This document shows positions 53,480 through 62,449 of a stretch of 64,000 bases of DNA, piece by piece; the stretch's first letter is position 1; every line of letters starts with the position of its first letter. The DNA is taken from contig JBEHWI010000007.1 in NCBI GenBank assembly GCA_040217815.1, positions 1 to 64,000 on the forward strand, written 5' to 3'. The DNA comes from UBA5314 sp040217815 (lineage in GTDB: Bacteria > Bacillota > Syntrophomonadia > Syntrophomonadales > Syntrophomonadaceae). The notes under the pieces were generated by a model. The model worked only from the letters and a program-made list of their open reading frames with translations, searched no databases and was not told the origin of the DNA. A program made the translations under genes and the position numbers.

Positions 53480-54664
53480 CTATTCCGGGATTTGGACAAG
53501 CTGGTCGGGAAAGACGGTTATTTTTTCAGCCCCTTCGGCAGTCACCAGCCAGGTGTTCTCTATGCCCACCATGCCGAGACCGGGAAATACGAATTTGGGT
53601 TCCAGGGCAAAAACCATATTTTCCAACAGAGGCGAATCGAAGCCCCGGGCCAATACGGGTGGTTCATCGACTTCGAGGCCGATGCCATGCCCAACGAACT
53701 TGGCCTGGTCGCTTCCATAGCCCTGAAGGTGGTCTTGCAGGTTGTTTTTCGCCGCTATAGATACTGCCGTTTCCCATAGTTTGCTCGGTGCTATACCGGG
53801 TTTAACCTGGTTGATAATAGTGTCTTGAATTTCCAGGGTAATATTGAAGGCCTTGTAAAGCTGTTCAGGCAGCTGACCAATGACAAAGGTGCGGGTCTGA
53901 TCCACCTGATACCCGTTGTAGATGCCTACATAATCGAGCGTGATCGGCTCCCCGGGAGCGAGTATTTTTTCGCTGCAGCCCTGAGGGAAAAAGGCTCCCA
54001 ATCCCGGGCCGCCGGTAGCGCCGTCGTTGAAGCTGGGCAGGGCCCCGCTCTCTCCCGACAGAAAATGGCCGAAAAACAAGCTCTGGTTGTAGCCGCGCAG
54101 ACGTATGATCCCTTCGTGAAGAGTCTTGCGGGCTTCCATTTCCAGTTCTGCGGCGCAGGTGATTTCCGACTTGCCAGGTTTGATTATAGCCGCGACCTGC
54201 TTAAAAACCTCAGCCATTTTTTGGCCGGCATTTTTCAGCATAGCTATTTCGTAGGGGCTTTTAATCGCGCGTACACCCTTAATCCAGGAGCTCCCATCCA
54301 TGGTTTTGGCATGGGGGAATATCTTTTTCACTCCCAGGAAGTTGGCAACCGGCAGCACATCATATTCCAGAGCCAGGCGGGCAGGAGCTTCTATCCCCAG
54401 ATCACCCAGATGACGAGGTATGGCTTTGAAGTTGCCCACCTGAATTATTCGCCAGGGACATTCTTGTAAAGCCCGCTGGCAGCTCTTGCGGCAGAATAGA
54501 ACCGGCTCCCCGTGGGCGGGAATATAGAGCTGGGCGTTTTGCATGGTGCCGCTGTAATAGTATAAATCCACATTCTGAATAATTATCATGGCCTGGCACT
54601 CGTTTTCCTGCATCTTTTCCTGCAGCGAGGCAACACGCCCCATAAGCTCAACTTTATCCATCAT
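53480..54664 (-). CDS. M24-family Xaa-Pro peptidase
   Basis: The 394-residue protein has an N-terminal creatinase-like domain (residues 1-150) and a C-terminal pita-bread domain. The five metal ligands can be placed: LDYVGIYNGYQVDQTRTF (two Asp), FVGHGIGLEVDEPP (His), ALEPKFVFPG (Glu) and GIENTWLV (Glu). It removes Xaa-Pro or related dipeptides inside the cell. It is the last gene of a chain with the small protein and the MtnA-like gene upstream. Confidence 0.9.
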   Translation of the reverse strand: MMDKVELMGRVASLQEKMQENECQAMIIIQNVDLYYYSGTMQNAQLYIPAHGEPVLFCRKSCQRALQECPWRIIQVGNFKAIPRHLGDLGIEAPARLALEYDVLPVANFLGVKKIFPHAKTMDGSSWIKGVRAIKSPYEIAMLKNAGQKMAEVFKQVAAIIKPGKSEITCAAELEMEARKTLHEGIIRLRGYNQSLFFGHFLSGESGALPSFNDGATGGPGLGAFFPQGCSEKILAPGEPITLDYVGIYNGYQVDQTRTFVIGQLPEQLYKAFNITLEIQDTIINQVKPGIAPSKLWETAVSIAAKNNLQDHLQGYGSDQAKFVGHGIGLEVDEPPVLARGFDSPLLENMVFALEPKFVFPGLGMVGIENTWLVTAEGAEKITVFPDQLVQIPE

Positions 54665-54730
54665 TCTCTAATTCCCCCCTGTTGTACTCACCTAAAGTCT
54701 CCCCCTGCCTGCCAAAATATTAATCCTCAA

Positions 54731-54931
54731 CTATTCTTTATCTTTTCGGTGGATGGTAACCTCAATGCTGCGGCAGCATTCGTCGTTTTTTAGAATAATA
54801 TGATCCGGTTTGTCAATCAACTGGTAGGCTCCGGCTGTCTCTATTTCTAAATCATCTATGGTCAGATTACCCTCTTTGGGAATGAAAAGAGGACGGCCCA
54901 GCGGTATAATGGTTTTCTTAAGAACGGTCAT
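54731..54931 (-). CDS. Small hypothetical protein
   Basis: The 66-residue product follows a strong AAGGAGG site seven bases before ATG 54931, so it is likely translated. Composition is β-like (KKTIIPLGRPLFIPKEGNL, then ETAGAYQLIDKPDH) with a CCRS pair near the end. I do not recognise the family. It lies between the MtnA-like and M24 peptidase genes, in the same orientation with short gaps. Confidence 0.65.
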   Translation of the reverse strand: MTVLKKTIIPLGRPLFIPKEGNLTIDDLEIETAGAYQLIDKPDHIILKNDECCRSIEVTIHRKDKE

Positions 54932-54962
54932 GATTAAACCTCCTTAATTCAGGTTGGTAAAC

Positions 54963-56012
54963 TTATTCATTAATTCCTGTTATTCTGTCTTTTTCCCAGT
55001 ATTTATGAATGTGATAGGGAATAAAACTGCCCCGGTCGGTAAATATCTCCTGCACCAGTTGGGGCGAAGTCAGATCAAAAGCCGGGTAAAACCCCTGCAC
55101 CTTGTCTCCGGTAATGCGGTTGCCCGCAAAATTCAGGACTTCTTCGGGATCCCGGATTTCGATGGGAATGTCTTTGGCTGTGGCGCAGTGCTGATCCGGG
55201 CCCCCGTAACCAAGGATATAAAATGGCACCTGATGGTAGCGGGCAATCAAAGCCAGTTGTAGGGTACCCACCTTGTTGGCTACCGTTCCGTCCATGGCTA
55301 TACGGTCGGCAGCCGTAAAAACTTTGTCTACCATTTCTTCGCTCATGCAATAGGCAGCCATGTTGTCGGTGATGAGAGTAACTGGAATATCGAGCTCGGA
55401 TACCGCCCAGGCGGTGAGGCGGGCTCCCTGTAGATAGGGCCTGGTCTCGGAAGCAATTACCGATATTTCCTTTCCATGTTCCCTGGCGATGGCCAGCATG
55501 TAAAGCAAACCGGCCCCTGGAAAACAGTGGGTCAAAATTGTATCGCCATCCTCCAGAACTTGTGCAGCCGCCCTTCCAGTAGCTTCCGAGCGGAATTGCT
55601 GTCTTAGTATCGCTGCTTCAACATGCTCCAAAAGCTGCCCGGGCCAGCCGCCTTGTTTCCAGTTCAGCTTGTCGAGCATTTTATTGAGCAAAGCAGCCAG
55701 ATGATGGCCGGTGGGACGGGTGCGAATTAAGCGCGCAGCCGCGTCATACAGTCTGACCATAAATTTTTCCTGATCCCCGCCCGCTTCTTGCTCAAACTGG
55801 CATGCGGCCAGGTATAATCCGTATGCCGCAGTGATGGCTATATCACCCGCGCCCTGAACTACCATATTCTCAATAGCCCCGGCTACCTGTTCATAATCGG
55901 AAGCGACCATCTCCACCTGTTTGACAGGAAGAAAACGGCGGTCAATCATTACCAGGGAATTATTGCGCAAAAAAACCGAATTGTTAATATGCATCAACAG
56001 GGTCTGGTTCAC
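54963..56012 (-). CDS. MtnA-like sugar-phosphate isomerase (eIF2B fold)
   Basis: The 349-residue protein has the MtnA/eIF2B pattern: VVQGAGDIAITAAYGLY near residue 50, RTRPTGHHLAALLNKML, a THCFPGAGLLY cysteine region in place of the usual NCNAG, ETRPYLQGARLTAW, VTLITDNMAAY (catalytic Asp) and ADRIAMDGTVANKVGT. It ends PAFDLTSPQLVQEI. S-methyl-5-thioribose-1-phosphate isomerase works in methionine salvage, but the altered Cys motif (HCFPG) leaves the substrate open. GTG 56012 follows GGGGGAG. Confidence 0.8.
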   Translation of the reverse strand: MNQTLLMHINNSVFLRNNSLVMIDRRFLPVKQVEMVASDYEQVAGAIENMVVQGAGDIAITAAYGLYLAACQFEQEAGGDQEKFMVRLYDAAARLIRTRPTGHHLAALLNKMLDKLNWKQGGWPGQLLEHVEAAILRQQFRSEATGRAAAQVLEDGDTILTHCFPGAGLLYMLAIAREHGKEISVIASETRPYLQGARLTAWAVSELDIPVTLITDNMAAYCMSEEMVDKVFTAADRIAMDGTVANKVGTLQLALIARYHQVPFYILGYGGPDQHCATAKDIPIEIRDPEEVLNFAGNRITGDKVQGFYPAFDLTSPQLVQEIFTDRGSFIPYHIHKYWEKDRITGINE

Positions 56013-56095
56013 AAAATCTCCCCCCGGCAGTTTTATAGGTTAAAGGGTACCACACATTAGTCTAAAATGGCACGGTTTGACTTTGGCCGGATTAT

Positions 56096-56635
56096 TTATT
56101 GCTTTGAGGCCATGTTCTTGCCAAAGGGCTGAGTGAATCCTTCATCGGCCCCCTGGTAGATCATTTCTACTGCCATCCCCGCAGTGTCAACAACGATGCT
56201 CATACACTTGCGAAAGCGGTCTTTGTCAAACCAGTTGGAATAATCCTTATTCAAAACTTCACACTGGGTAGAGCCAAATTTTTCTTCGAATTTGTGAGGC
56301 AACTGGTTAAAGTAACGGTACAAACCGGGATTCCCGTAAAGCTTATCAACGATCTCGTCGAAGCTCCCCTGAGCCGGGTCGCGTCGGCCGTGCACAGCGC
56401 CAACCGCCATGGCCGCAGCCGCCAGGGAACCGCAAACCCCACCGCTCAAACCTATTCCACCCCCGAAGCCGGTAGCCAGGGCTACAGTTTCTTTGGGGAA
56501 GTCGACCAGACCGGCATCGCATAGAGCCGTATATACTGACTCCGCACAGTTAAGCCCTTTGCGGAAGTTTTCCTTGGCATATCCCCGCACCTTTTCTACC
56601 ATTTCTTCCTGGGGAATGTTTTTGATATCAACCAT
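56096..56635 (-). CDS. C_GCAxxG_C_C family redox protein
   Basis: The 179-residue protein has the diagnostic LNCAESVYTALCDAGL near residue 29 and ATGFGGGIGLSGGVCGSLAAAAMAVG near 55, followed by a third Cys region (STQCEVLNKDY). Its conserved Cys set is expected to bind an iron-sulfur cluster or take part in electron transfer; no defined substrate. ATG 56635 is after GGAAGGAG. It lies between the mutase cluster and the MtnA-like operon. Confidence 0.88.
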   Translation of the reverse strand: MVDIKNIPQEEMVEKVRGYAKENFRKGLNCAESVYTALCDAGLVDFPKETVALATGFGGGIGLSGGVCGSLAAAAMAVGAVHGRRDPAQGSFDEIVDKLYGNPGLYRYFNQLPHKFEEKFGSTQCEVLNKDYSNWFDKDRFRKCMSIVVDTAGMAVEMIYQGADEGFTQPFGKNMASKQ

Positions 56636-56664
56636 GGTATTTCTCCTTCCCTTACGGCTCCTGG

Positions 56665-57069
56665 CTAAGCAAGCCAGGGTCTGGTTTTAATCCAATCTAT
56701 TGCCTCTTCTACGGATTGGTTGGGGCCGAATACTTCAGCTACACAGCCCTGTTCCTTGAGCACCTGGACATCCCGGGGTGGTATGACCCCTCCCCCGATA
56801 AGGCATATAGCAGCGGCACCCTTTTCATTTAATTTATACCGCAATTCCGGGAACAGGCTCATCTGCATGCCAGTATGCACGCTTAAGCCCACTATATCTG
56901 GTCTTTCCTGGAGGGCAGCCTCCACTATCTCATCGACACTCCGGTAGAGGCCGGTGTAGAATACCTCCATGCCGCCGATTTCGCGCAGCTTGCGCGCCAC
57001 CAGCTTTATTCCCTTGTCGTGCGGATCCAGGCCGGCCTTTGCCAATAGCACTTTAATCTTCCTGGACAA
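56665..57069 (-). CDS. B12-binding subunit of an acyl-CoA mutase (second copy)
   Basis: TTG 57069 with AGGAGG seven bases upstream gives a 134-residue protein with the cobalamin-binding motif as AGLDPHDKGIKL (DXHXXG, lower-axial His) near residue 16. SVHTG near 65 and LIGGGVIPP complete the fold. It corresponds to the C-terminal domain of methylmalonyl-CoA mutases or to the small subunit of isobutyryl-CoA-type mutases. Since the 58161 gene encodes another such subunit, the two must serve either two mutases or two functions. Spacing to meaB (57184) is about 115 bases. Confidence 0.88.
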   Translation of the reverse strand: MSRKIKVLLAKAGLDPHDKGIKLVARKLREIGGMEVFYTGLYRSVDEIVEAALQERPDIVGLSVHTGMQMSLFPELRYKLNEKGAAAICLIGGGVIPPRDVQVLKEQGCVAEVFGPNQSVEEAIDWIKTRPWLA

Positions 57070-57183
57070 TGGCCACCCTCCTTTATTTAGCCCCCGGGGC
57101 CGGGATATGCACCCAGTGCCGGAGAGCGCCAACCAAATGCCGACGCTCTCCAACCAGGTCAATGCTGTTTACTCCTTTTTTGG

Positions 57184-58146
57184 CTAAATATCTTTCATGT
57201 ACTTTAGGGCAACCGCTTCGGCCAGACTGTAGGGATCGGTCTCTTTGGTCTTCAGCTTCGCTATCATACCTTCCATTTCCCCGTCCTGCATGAGTTTTTT
57301 GAGGACCGGGTCCAGGATGGCTGCCTTCAGAGCGTCGTTCAACTCGGTAACTACTTTGCGGTGCGCCCGGTCGGCCAGAATATTTTTGTCAACCAGGTGC
57401 TGATAGTGCGCTTCGATCTTTTCATTGAGCTCGGCAACGCTCCTGGCAAAGCTATGCGGCTCCATGACGCTCTCGATCATCAGGACCGGCGGCTCCCACC
57501 CGTTGGTCCACTTGCCCATACCGATCATGTTCTTGGTTTCTTTATACAGCTTCTTGGCGCCGTCTCTATCCGCTTTATTGATGACGAAGATATCGGCTAT
57601 TTCCATTAGACCCGCTTTAATGGCCTGGACGTCATCCCCCATACCGGGAACCAGAACCACTATAACCGTGTGGGCGTGGTTGATGATATCAACCTCCTGC
57701 TGGCCTACCCCGACTGTCTCCACTATGATCACGTCTTTGCCCATTACATCCAGGACGTGAATGCCGTCCCCGACTGCCTTGGACAGTCCGCCCATAGCCC
57801 CACGGGTAGCCAGGCTGCGGATGAACACGCCAGGGTCTTCGGCGTGGCGCAGCATACGAATACGGTCGCCCAGCAAGGCGCCGCCGGTGAAGGGACTGGT
57901 CGGGTCCACCGCCAGCACCCCAACTGTCTTGTTCTTTTTGCGGATCGCCATAAGGAGTTCGTCGGTTATGGTGCTTTTTCCGGCTCCAGGCGCTCCGGTC
58001 AGGCCCACCACGTGCGCCCTCCCTGTATGAGGGAAAATGTGCTTGATGGCCTTATGGGTATCGGGAATGTTGTCTTCAATGTTTCGGATCAAGCGGGAGG
58101 CCGCCCTCATGTCTCCCGCCATGGCTTTTTTCCCTAGTTCTTCCAT
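57184..58146 (-). CDS. meaB: MeaB-type G-protein chaperone
   Basis: The 320-residue GTPase has VVGLTGAPGAGKSTITDELL (P-loop) near residue 50, LAVDPTSPFTGGALLGDRIRM, a switch region VETVGVGQQEVDIINHAHT and NKADRDGA for guanine. It loads and protects adenosylcobalamin on the mutase, using GTP. I place the start at ATG 58146; GTG 58155 overlaps the ribosome site. It overlaps the neighbourhood of the mutase and both B12 subunits on the same strand. Confidence 0.93.
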   Translation of the reverse strand: MEELGKKAMAGDMRAASRLIRNIEDNIPDTHKAIKHIFPHTGRAHVVGLTGAPGAGKSTITDELLMAIRKKNKTVGVLAVDPTSPFTGGALLGDRIRMLRHAEDPGVFIRSLATRGAMGGLSKAVGDGIHVLDVMGKDVIIVETVGVGQQEVDIINHAHTVIVVLVPGMGDDVQAIKAGLMEIADIFVINKADRDGAKKLYKETKNMIGMGKWTNGWEPPVLMIESVMEPHSFARSVAELNEKIEAHYQHLVDKNILADRAHRKVVTELNDALKAAILDPVLKKLMQDGEMEGMIAKLKTKETDPYSLAEAVALKYMKDI

Positions 58147-58160
58147 ATTAATCACGTCCT

Positions 58161-58565
58161 TTATTCCCTTGGTTGAATATTCTCACGAATCCAATCACAT
58201 ATAGAGTCCAGGGTTGCACCAGGAGTGAATATGGCTTTCAGGCCGGCGTCATACATGGCCTGCATATCAAAATCGGGGATGATTCCCCCTCCTACAACGA
58301 CAATGTCGTCAGCTTCCTGCTCTTTAAGCAGTTTGGTAACCGCCGGGAACAGATAGGTATGGGCGCCGGACAGGCAGCTCAATCCCACCATGTCCACGTC
58401 TTCCTGCAGGGCGGCCCCCACAATCTGTTCCGGAGTCTGGTGGCAGCCGGTATATATTACCTCAAAACCTGCATCGCGGAAAGCCCGGGCCAACACCTTG
58501 GCGCCCCGGTCATGCCCATCAAGACCTGGCTTTGCAAGTAAAATGCGAATTCTTCTTTCTGACAT
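58161..58565 (-). CDS. B12-binding subunit of an acyl-CoA mutase
   Basis: The 134-residue protein has the canonical cobalamin-binding AKPGLDGHDRGAKVL (DXHXXG), VGLSCLSGAHTYLFP and VVGGGIIPDFD motifs. It is a stand-alone small subunit, as in isobutyryl-CoA-type mutases (large subunit separate). The mutase catalytic gene lies 24 bases upstream and meaB 14 bases downstream, so the trio is one unit. ATG 58565 is after GGGAGG. Confidence 0.93.
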   Translation of the reverse strand: MSERRIRILLAKPGLDGHDRGAKVLARAFRDAGFEVIYTGCHQTPEQIVGAALQEDVDMVGLSCLSGAHTYLFPAVTKLLKEQEADDIVVVGGGIIPDFDMQAMYDAGLKAIFTPGATLDSICDWIRENIQPRE

Positions 58566-58589
58566 ATTGTTTACCTCCCCACAAAATTT

Positions 58590-60269
58590 TTAGTAGATGC
58601 CAGGGTCGCGATATTCGCCGTAGACTTCGCGGTAAACGTCGCAGATCTCCTGAACGGTGGCCATAGCCTTGACCGCTTCAATGCAATAGGGCATGACATT
58701 TTCTCCCTTTTCACAGGCGGTCTTGATATCCTTCAGGCAATCCGCCACATGACGACTGTCGCGTTTCCTCTTTACTGCAGTCAGGCGTTCGATCTGTTCC
58801 TTTTCAGTTGTCTCATCAATCTCGAGGAAAGGTATTTCAACTTTGTCTTCAGTGCAGTACTTATTTACGCCTATCATGATCTTTTCGCAGGAATCAATCT
58901 GCCTCTGGAAGGAATACGCTGCATCCGAGATCTCCATCTGCGGGAAGCCTCTCTCGATGGCTGCCACCATTCCGCCCATTTCGTCGATCTTGTGGATGTA
59001 ATCCCAGGCTTTTTCTTCCATTTCGTTGGTCAGAGCTTCGATGAAATAGGAGCCGGCCAGAGGATCGATGGTGTTTACAACGCCCGTCTCCTCAGCGATG
59101 ATCTGCTGGGTGCGCAGGGCGATCTGTACAGCGTGTTCGGAAGGCAGGCACAAGACCTCATCCAATGAATTGGTGTGCAGCGACTGGGTGCCTCCCAGAA
59201 CGGCTGCCAGGGCCTCGGTGGCGGTTCTGATGACGTTGTTGTAGGGCTGCTGCGCGGTCAGGGAGCAACCGGCCGTCTGGGTGTGGAAGCGCATCCACCA
59301 GGAGCGCTGATCCTGGGAATTGTAGCGCTCCCGCATGGCCTTGGCCCAGATGCGGCGCGCAGCCCGCAGTTTGGCTATTTCTTCAAAGAAATCGATATGG
59401 GAATTGAAGAAGAAGGATAGGCGGGGAGCAAACTGGTCAACATGCAGTCCTTTGCGTTTGATTACGTCTTCCACGTATTCCATGCCGTCCCGCAGGGTGA
59501 AGGCCAGTTCCTGAACCGCGGTCGCTCCTGCCTCCCTAATATGGTAGCCGCTGATGCTGATGGTGTTCCATTTGGGCACGTACTTGGTGCCGAATTCCAC
59601 CGTGTCGCTGATCAGTTTGACCGAGGGATCGGGCGGGCACATCAGGGTCTTCTGCGCTATGAACTCTTTTAACATATCATTTTGAATTGTTCCTGCAATT
59701 TCATCCAGGCCAATTCCCGCCATCTGAGCCGAAGCGCAGTACATAGCCCACAAAATGGTGGCCGGCGGGTTGATGGTCATTGATGTGGAAATCTTCCCTA
59801 ATGGTATGCCTTTGATCAGGGTCTGGAAATCTTCTATTGTGTCAATGGCCACCCCGCACTTGCCGCATTCGCCGCGGGCCTTGGGTGAATCGGTGTCATA
59901 ACCCATAAGTGTGGGAAAGTCAAAAGCGGTTGAAAGTCCGGTCTGTCCGGATTGAAGCAGGTAATGCCAGCGTGCGTTGGTTTCTGCCGCGCTGCCCATT
60001 CCGGAAAACATTCTGAAGGTCCAGTATTTCCCGCGATACCCGGTGGCCTGGTTGCCTCTCAAGAATGGATACTGCCCGGGATAGCCGATGTCTTTGGCAA
60101 AATCCATATCCTTGATGTCGTCCGGCCCATACAGCCGTTTGATCTCCAGATCGGAAACCGTTGTCCATTTGGGTTTCTGATCCGCATTCTTGGCCACAAT
60201 CTTCTTTACTTCGTCTTCCCATTTGGATTTCATGGTTTTGGATTGCTCAAGAACTTCCGGTGTAAACAT
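58590..60269 (-). CDS. B12-dependent acyl-CoA mutase catalytic subunit, isobutyryl-CoA-type active site
   Basis: The 559-residue protein is the TIM-barrel catalytic subunit. Near residue 73 it reads RGNQATGYRGKYWTFRMFSG rather than the methylmalonyl-CoA mutase PTMYxxRPWTIRQYAG. At GTIQNDMLKEFIAQKT (~205) the residue aligned to the MCM substrate-carboxylate Arg (Arg207 in Propionibacterium, Arg228 in human) is Gln. Isobutyryl-CoA mutase has Gln there. Catalytic HREAGATAVQELA and the C-terminal DPLAGSYFIEALT features are intact. The B12 domain is on a separate gene. It probably rearranges a branched or linear acyl-CoA such as isobutyryl/butyryl-CoA. Confidence 0.9.
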   Translation of the reverse strand: MFTPEVLEQSKTMKSKWEDEVKKIVAKNADQKPKWTTVSDLEIKRLYGPDDIKDMDFAKDIGYPGQYPFLRGNQATGYRGKYWTFRMFSGMGSAAETNARWHYLLQSGQTGLSTAFDFPTLMGYDTDSPKARGECGKCGVAIDTIEDFQTLIKGIPLGKISTSMTINPPATILWAMYCASAQMAGIGLDEIAGTIQNDMLKEFIAQKTLMCPPDPSVKLISDTVEFGTKYVPKWNTISISGYHIREAGATAVQELAFTLRDGMEYVEDVIKRKGLHVDQFAPRLSFFFNSHIDFFEEIAKLRAARRIWAKAMRERYNSQDQRSWWMRFHTQTAGCSLTAQQPYNNVIRTATEALAAVLGGTQSLHTNSLDEVLCLPSEHAVQIALRTQQIIAEETGVVNTIDPLAGSYFIEALTNEMEEKAWDYIHKIDEMGGMVAAIERGFPQMEISDAAYSFQRQIDSCEKIMIGVNKYCTEDKVEIPFLEIDETTEKEQIERLTAVKRKRDSRHVADCLKDIKTACEKGENVMPYCIEAVKAMATVQEICDVYREVYGEYRDPGIY

Positions 60270-60357
60270 CCGTTAACCCCTCCTTATTCTATCTCTGTCT
60301 TTTTGGAAAACAATTTTGCCTGGTTTCGGTGATTTATCAAGTCTTATTTTAGCCTGC

Positions 60358-60909
60358 TCAATACTCAATGCCTGCCCGGTTTTTGACTCCTGATGCGTAG
60401 TGGTGTTTTACTTCTTTAACCTCACTAACCGTGTCAGCTAAAGCCTTTAAGGATTCCGGTGCGTAGCGTCCGGTCATAAGCAAATCCAACTCGGGGGGTT
60501 TGTTCTTGACCATTTCCAGTATTTCATAATCCGGCACCAGGCCAAAGTCCATAACAACGTTGATTTCATCTAATATAACCATGTCGTATTCGCCGCTCGC
60601 TATTATCTCTTTAGCCTTTTCAAAACCCTGCTGAGCCAGTTCCATATCTACTGAAGCTGGATCATCCCGCATTACAAAACTATCCAGTCCGAACTGGTAA
60701 AGCGTTATGGTTGGCAGGTACTTCCTAACGGCCAAAACTTCTCCATAAGCTCTTCCTTTCATAAACTGGATAATGCACACTTTATATCCCTGTCCAGTAG
60801 CCCGCAAGGCCTGCCCGAAGGCAGAGGTGGTTTTACCTTTTCCATCACCTGTAATTACAATAACCAGACCTCTGTTAGTTCCACTGTCACTGAACTTATC
60901 AATGGGCAA
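60358..60909 (-). CDS. Cob(I)alamin adenosyltransferase, CobA/BtuR type
   Basis: TTG 60909 is preceded by a perfect AAAGGAGGTGAT site, so it is preferred over ATG 60930. The roughly 183-residue protein has VITGDGKGKTTSAFGQALRATG (ATP loop), VRKYLPTITLYQFGLDSFV, MVILDEINVVMDFGL and the LLMTGRYAPESL end. It attaches the adenosyl group to reduced corrinoid, providing the mutase cofactor. It lies 88 bases upstream of nothing on its own strand but 88 bases downstream-side from the mutase start, so expression may be shared. Confidence 0.93.
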   Translation of the reverse strand: MPIDKFSDSGTNRGLVIVITGDGKGKTTSAFGQALRATGQGYKVCIIQFMKGRAYGEVLAVRKYLPTITLYQFGLDSFVMRDDPASVDMELAQQGFEKAKEIIASGEYDMVILDEINVVMDFGLVPDYEILEMVKNKPPELDLLMTGRYAPESLKALADTVSEVKEVKHHYASGVKNRAGIEY

Positions 60910-61500
60910 ACTTATCACCTCCTTTGCCATAGATGATATCTATTTAGGAATGGCTGCTAGATTAAAGTAACCTTGCAGTCCAACCAGGGTATGGGATGCC
61001 TTTTTTAAAAGCATTAATTTGCCAATTGCATGTTTAAACAAGAGAAGGTTCTGGCAACAGGTGGTATATAGAGACGAATACATTTAAGGTGAAATGGTGT
61101 TGGAAATATGCTTGGATTAAGTTGTAAATCCAGCTGCAGTTCGTAGGGGCGGGCTTTTTCTAAACAACAAAAGCCCCTCTAAAAGGGGCTCATGGCTCTC
61201 AAGTACAGTATCTGTTATACAGTTGAAGTAATAAAAAATTTTAGATGCTTATTATAAATTATACCGGGTTTAAACGTCCTGTCAATTATCATAAGGCCTT
61301 AATATCTAAACGCCGTCACTTAACTAAATCAATTAACACCAATTTGATGGATAAAACAACGTTTTACTGATAATACCAATTATTGCTGGGCAAGTCATTT
61401 TTATACTGAAATTAAAAAGGGACAGTTTTTAACCCGGTTGCTTTACAAGGTTATACCATCCCTTTAAAGAGCTTTCTTTTCAGGTTATCCAGATGAAAAA
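60910..61500. other. 590-base intergenic stretch
   Basis: The only clear element is a minus-strand terminator-like hairpin at 61160-61190. I looked for a cobalamin riboswitch core ahead of the adenosyltransferase and did not recognise one. The remainder is AT-rich with weak inverted sequences (AAAGGGA...TCCCTTT around 61418-61464). Confidence 0.4.
61160..61190 (-). terminator. Hairpin terminator, probably for the chemotaxis operon
   Basis: AGCCCCT pairs with AGGGGCT around a short loop, and on the minus strand TTTTGTTGTTTAG follows. It is about 310 bases beyond the last CheX-like gene. Confidence 0.6.
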
Positions 61501-61956
61501 CTAACCTTCCAGAGCGATGCTCATGGTTATAGACCCGGCCGCCGCCGTAAATTCAATGACCAGGGTTTCAACCAGGCTTACCAGCGCGACTATGTTCTGC
61601 CCGCTTATCAGAGTGGGCGGACTCATCGAAACAGAATCGGCATCAAGCCCGGCCACGCTGTTGCCCGTCACCATGTTGGCCAATTCGCAGAGCGCACTCT
61701 TAGGCATCATGTCCAATACGGCAACCTCCATGCCTCCCATCATGGTCGAAGCTATGTTGCGGGCCGTCTGTTCCGGCATTGAAAGTACTATATTGCCGTT
61801 CATTCCTCCGGTCATGCCCAGAAGGATGTTGACATCCTTGTCAATCTCCAGGCGCTCCTTTTTGGAAAGACCGGTTCTTTTTAGATCAGACAATCCCAGC
61901 ATGCTGGTAACGTTCATCAGACCTGTGATGAAAGCATTTATAAATTTTATATCCAT
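61501..61956 (-). CDS. CheX-like chemotaxis phosphatase-fold protein, copy 1
   Basis: The 151-residue protein has the CheC/CheX/FliY fold with the active-site helix SALCELANMVTGNSVAG near residue 87 (ExxN). A first half MTGGMNGNIVLSMPEQTARNIASTMM and a β-rich end complete it. Such proteins remove phosphate from CheY. It overlaps closely with its paralogue upstream (1 base gap), so they are co-expressed. Confidence 0.88.
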   Translation of the reverse strand: MDIKFINAFITGLMNVTSMLGLSDLKRTGLSKKERLEIDKDVNILLGMTGGMNGNIVLSMPEQTARNIASTMMGGMEVAVLDMMPKSALCELANMVTGNSVAGLDADSVSMSPPTLISGQNIVALVSLVETLVIEFTAAAGSITMSIALEG

Positions 61957-61957
61957 G

Positions 61958-62443
61958 TTATTGTGCCCCCTCTACCGCGACATTAACCTTGACCGGGCCG
62001 ACATCCGTGTTAACTAGCAGTGACGAAGAGTTAACCCGGGCATTGAACATGGTCATTCCCATCCCGGTAAAAACACTGGGCGGAGTCAGGCGAATCTGCA
62101 AACCGGGCTGGCTGTTATTAATCTCGGTAATGGCGTTGCCACCGATAATATTGCCCAGTTCCGCTCCTGACAGCAGAACTTCTTCGTCGCCCGCCGATGA
62201 ATAGGGCTCGCCGGTCATGGCACTGGCCATCTTCATGGCTGTTTCTCCCGGCATATCCAGGATCAAGCGCCCTTTCCACCCGCCGGTGAACCCTATCAGG
62301 ACGGTGTAGCCCTGAGAGGTAAATTCATCGGTTTCCGGCTCCATACCACCGGTATTTACTTCAAAACCCAGCATGTCTTTCAGGTTTTTAATGGTTGCCT
62401 TTACAAAAGGAGCAAGTTGAGCGCTTAACTCCATCTGTGTCAC
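61958..62443 (-). CDS. CheX-like chemotaxis phosphatase-fold protein, copy 2
   Basis: The 161-residue paralogue has GFTGGWKGRLILDMPGETAMKMASAMTG and the ExxN helix SGAELGNIIGGNAITEIN near residue 100. ATG 62443 is after AAAGAGGGGTGA. The two different CheX proteins next to a CheY suggest paired control rather than redundancy. Confidence 0.88.
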   Translation of the reverse strand: MTQMELSAQLAPFVKATIKNLKDMLGFEVNTGGMEPETDEFTSQGYTVLIGFTGGWKGRLILDMPGETAMKMASAMTGEPYSSAGDEEVLLSGAELGNIIGGNAITEINNSQPGLQIRLTPPSVFTGMGMTMFNARVNSSSLLVNTDVGPVKVNVAVEGAQ

Positions 62444-62449
62444 CCCTCT

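Noticed and set aside
60910..61500. Cobalamin riboswitch ahead of the adenosyltransferase or mutase
   Set aside because: I did not recognise a B12-box core or pseudoknot in this interval; only a terminator-like hairpin is clear.
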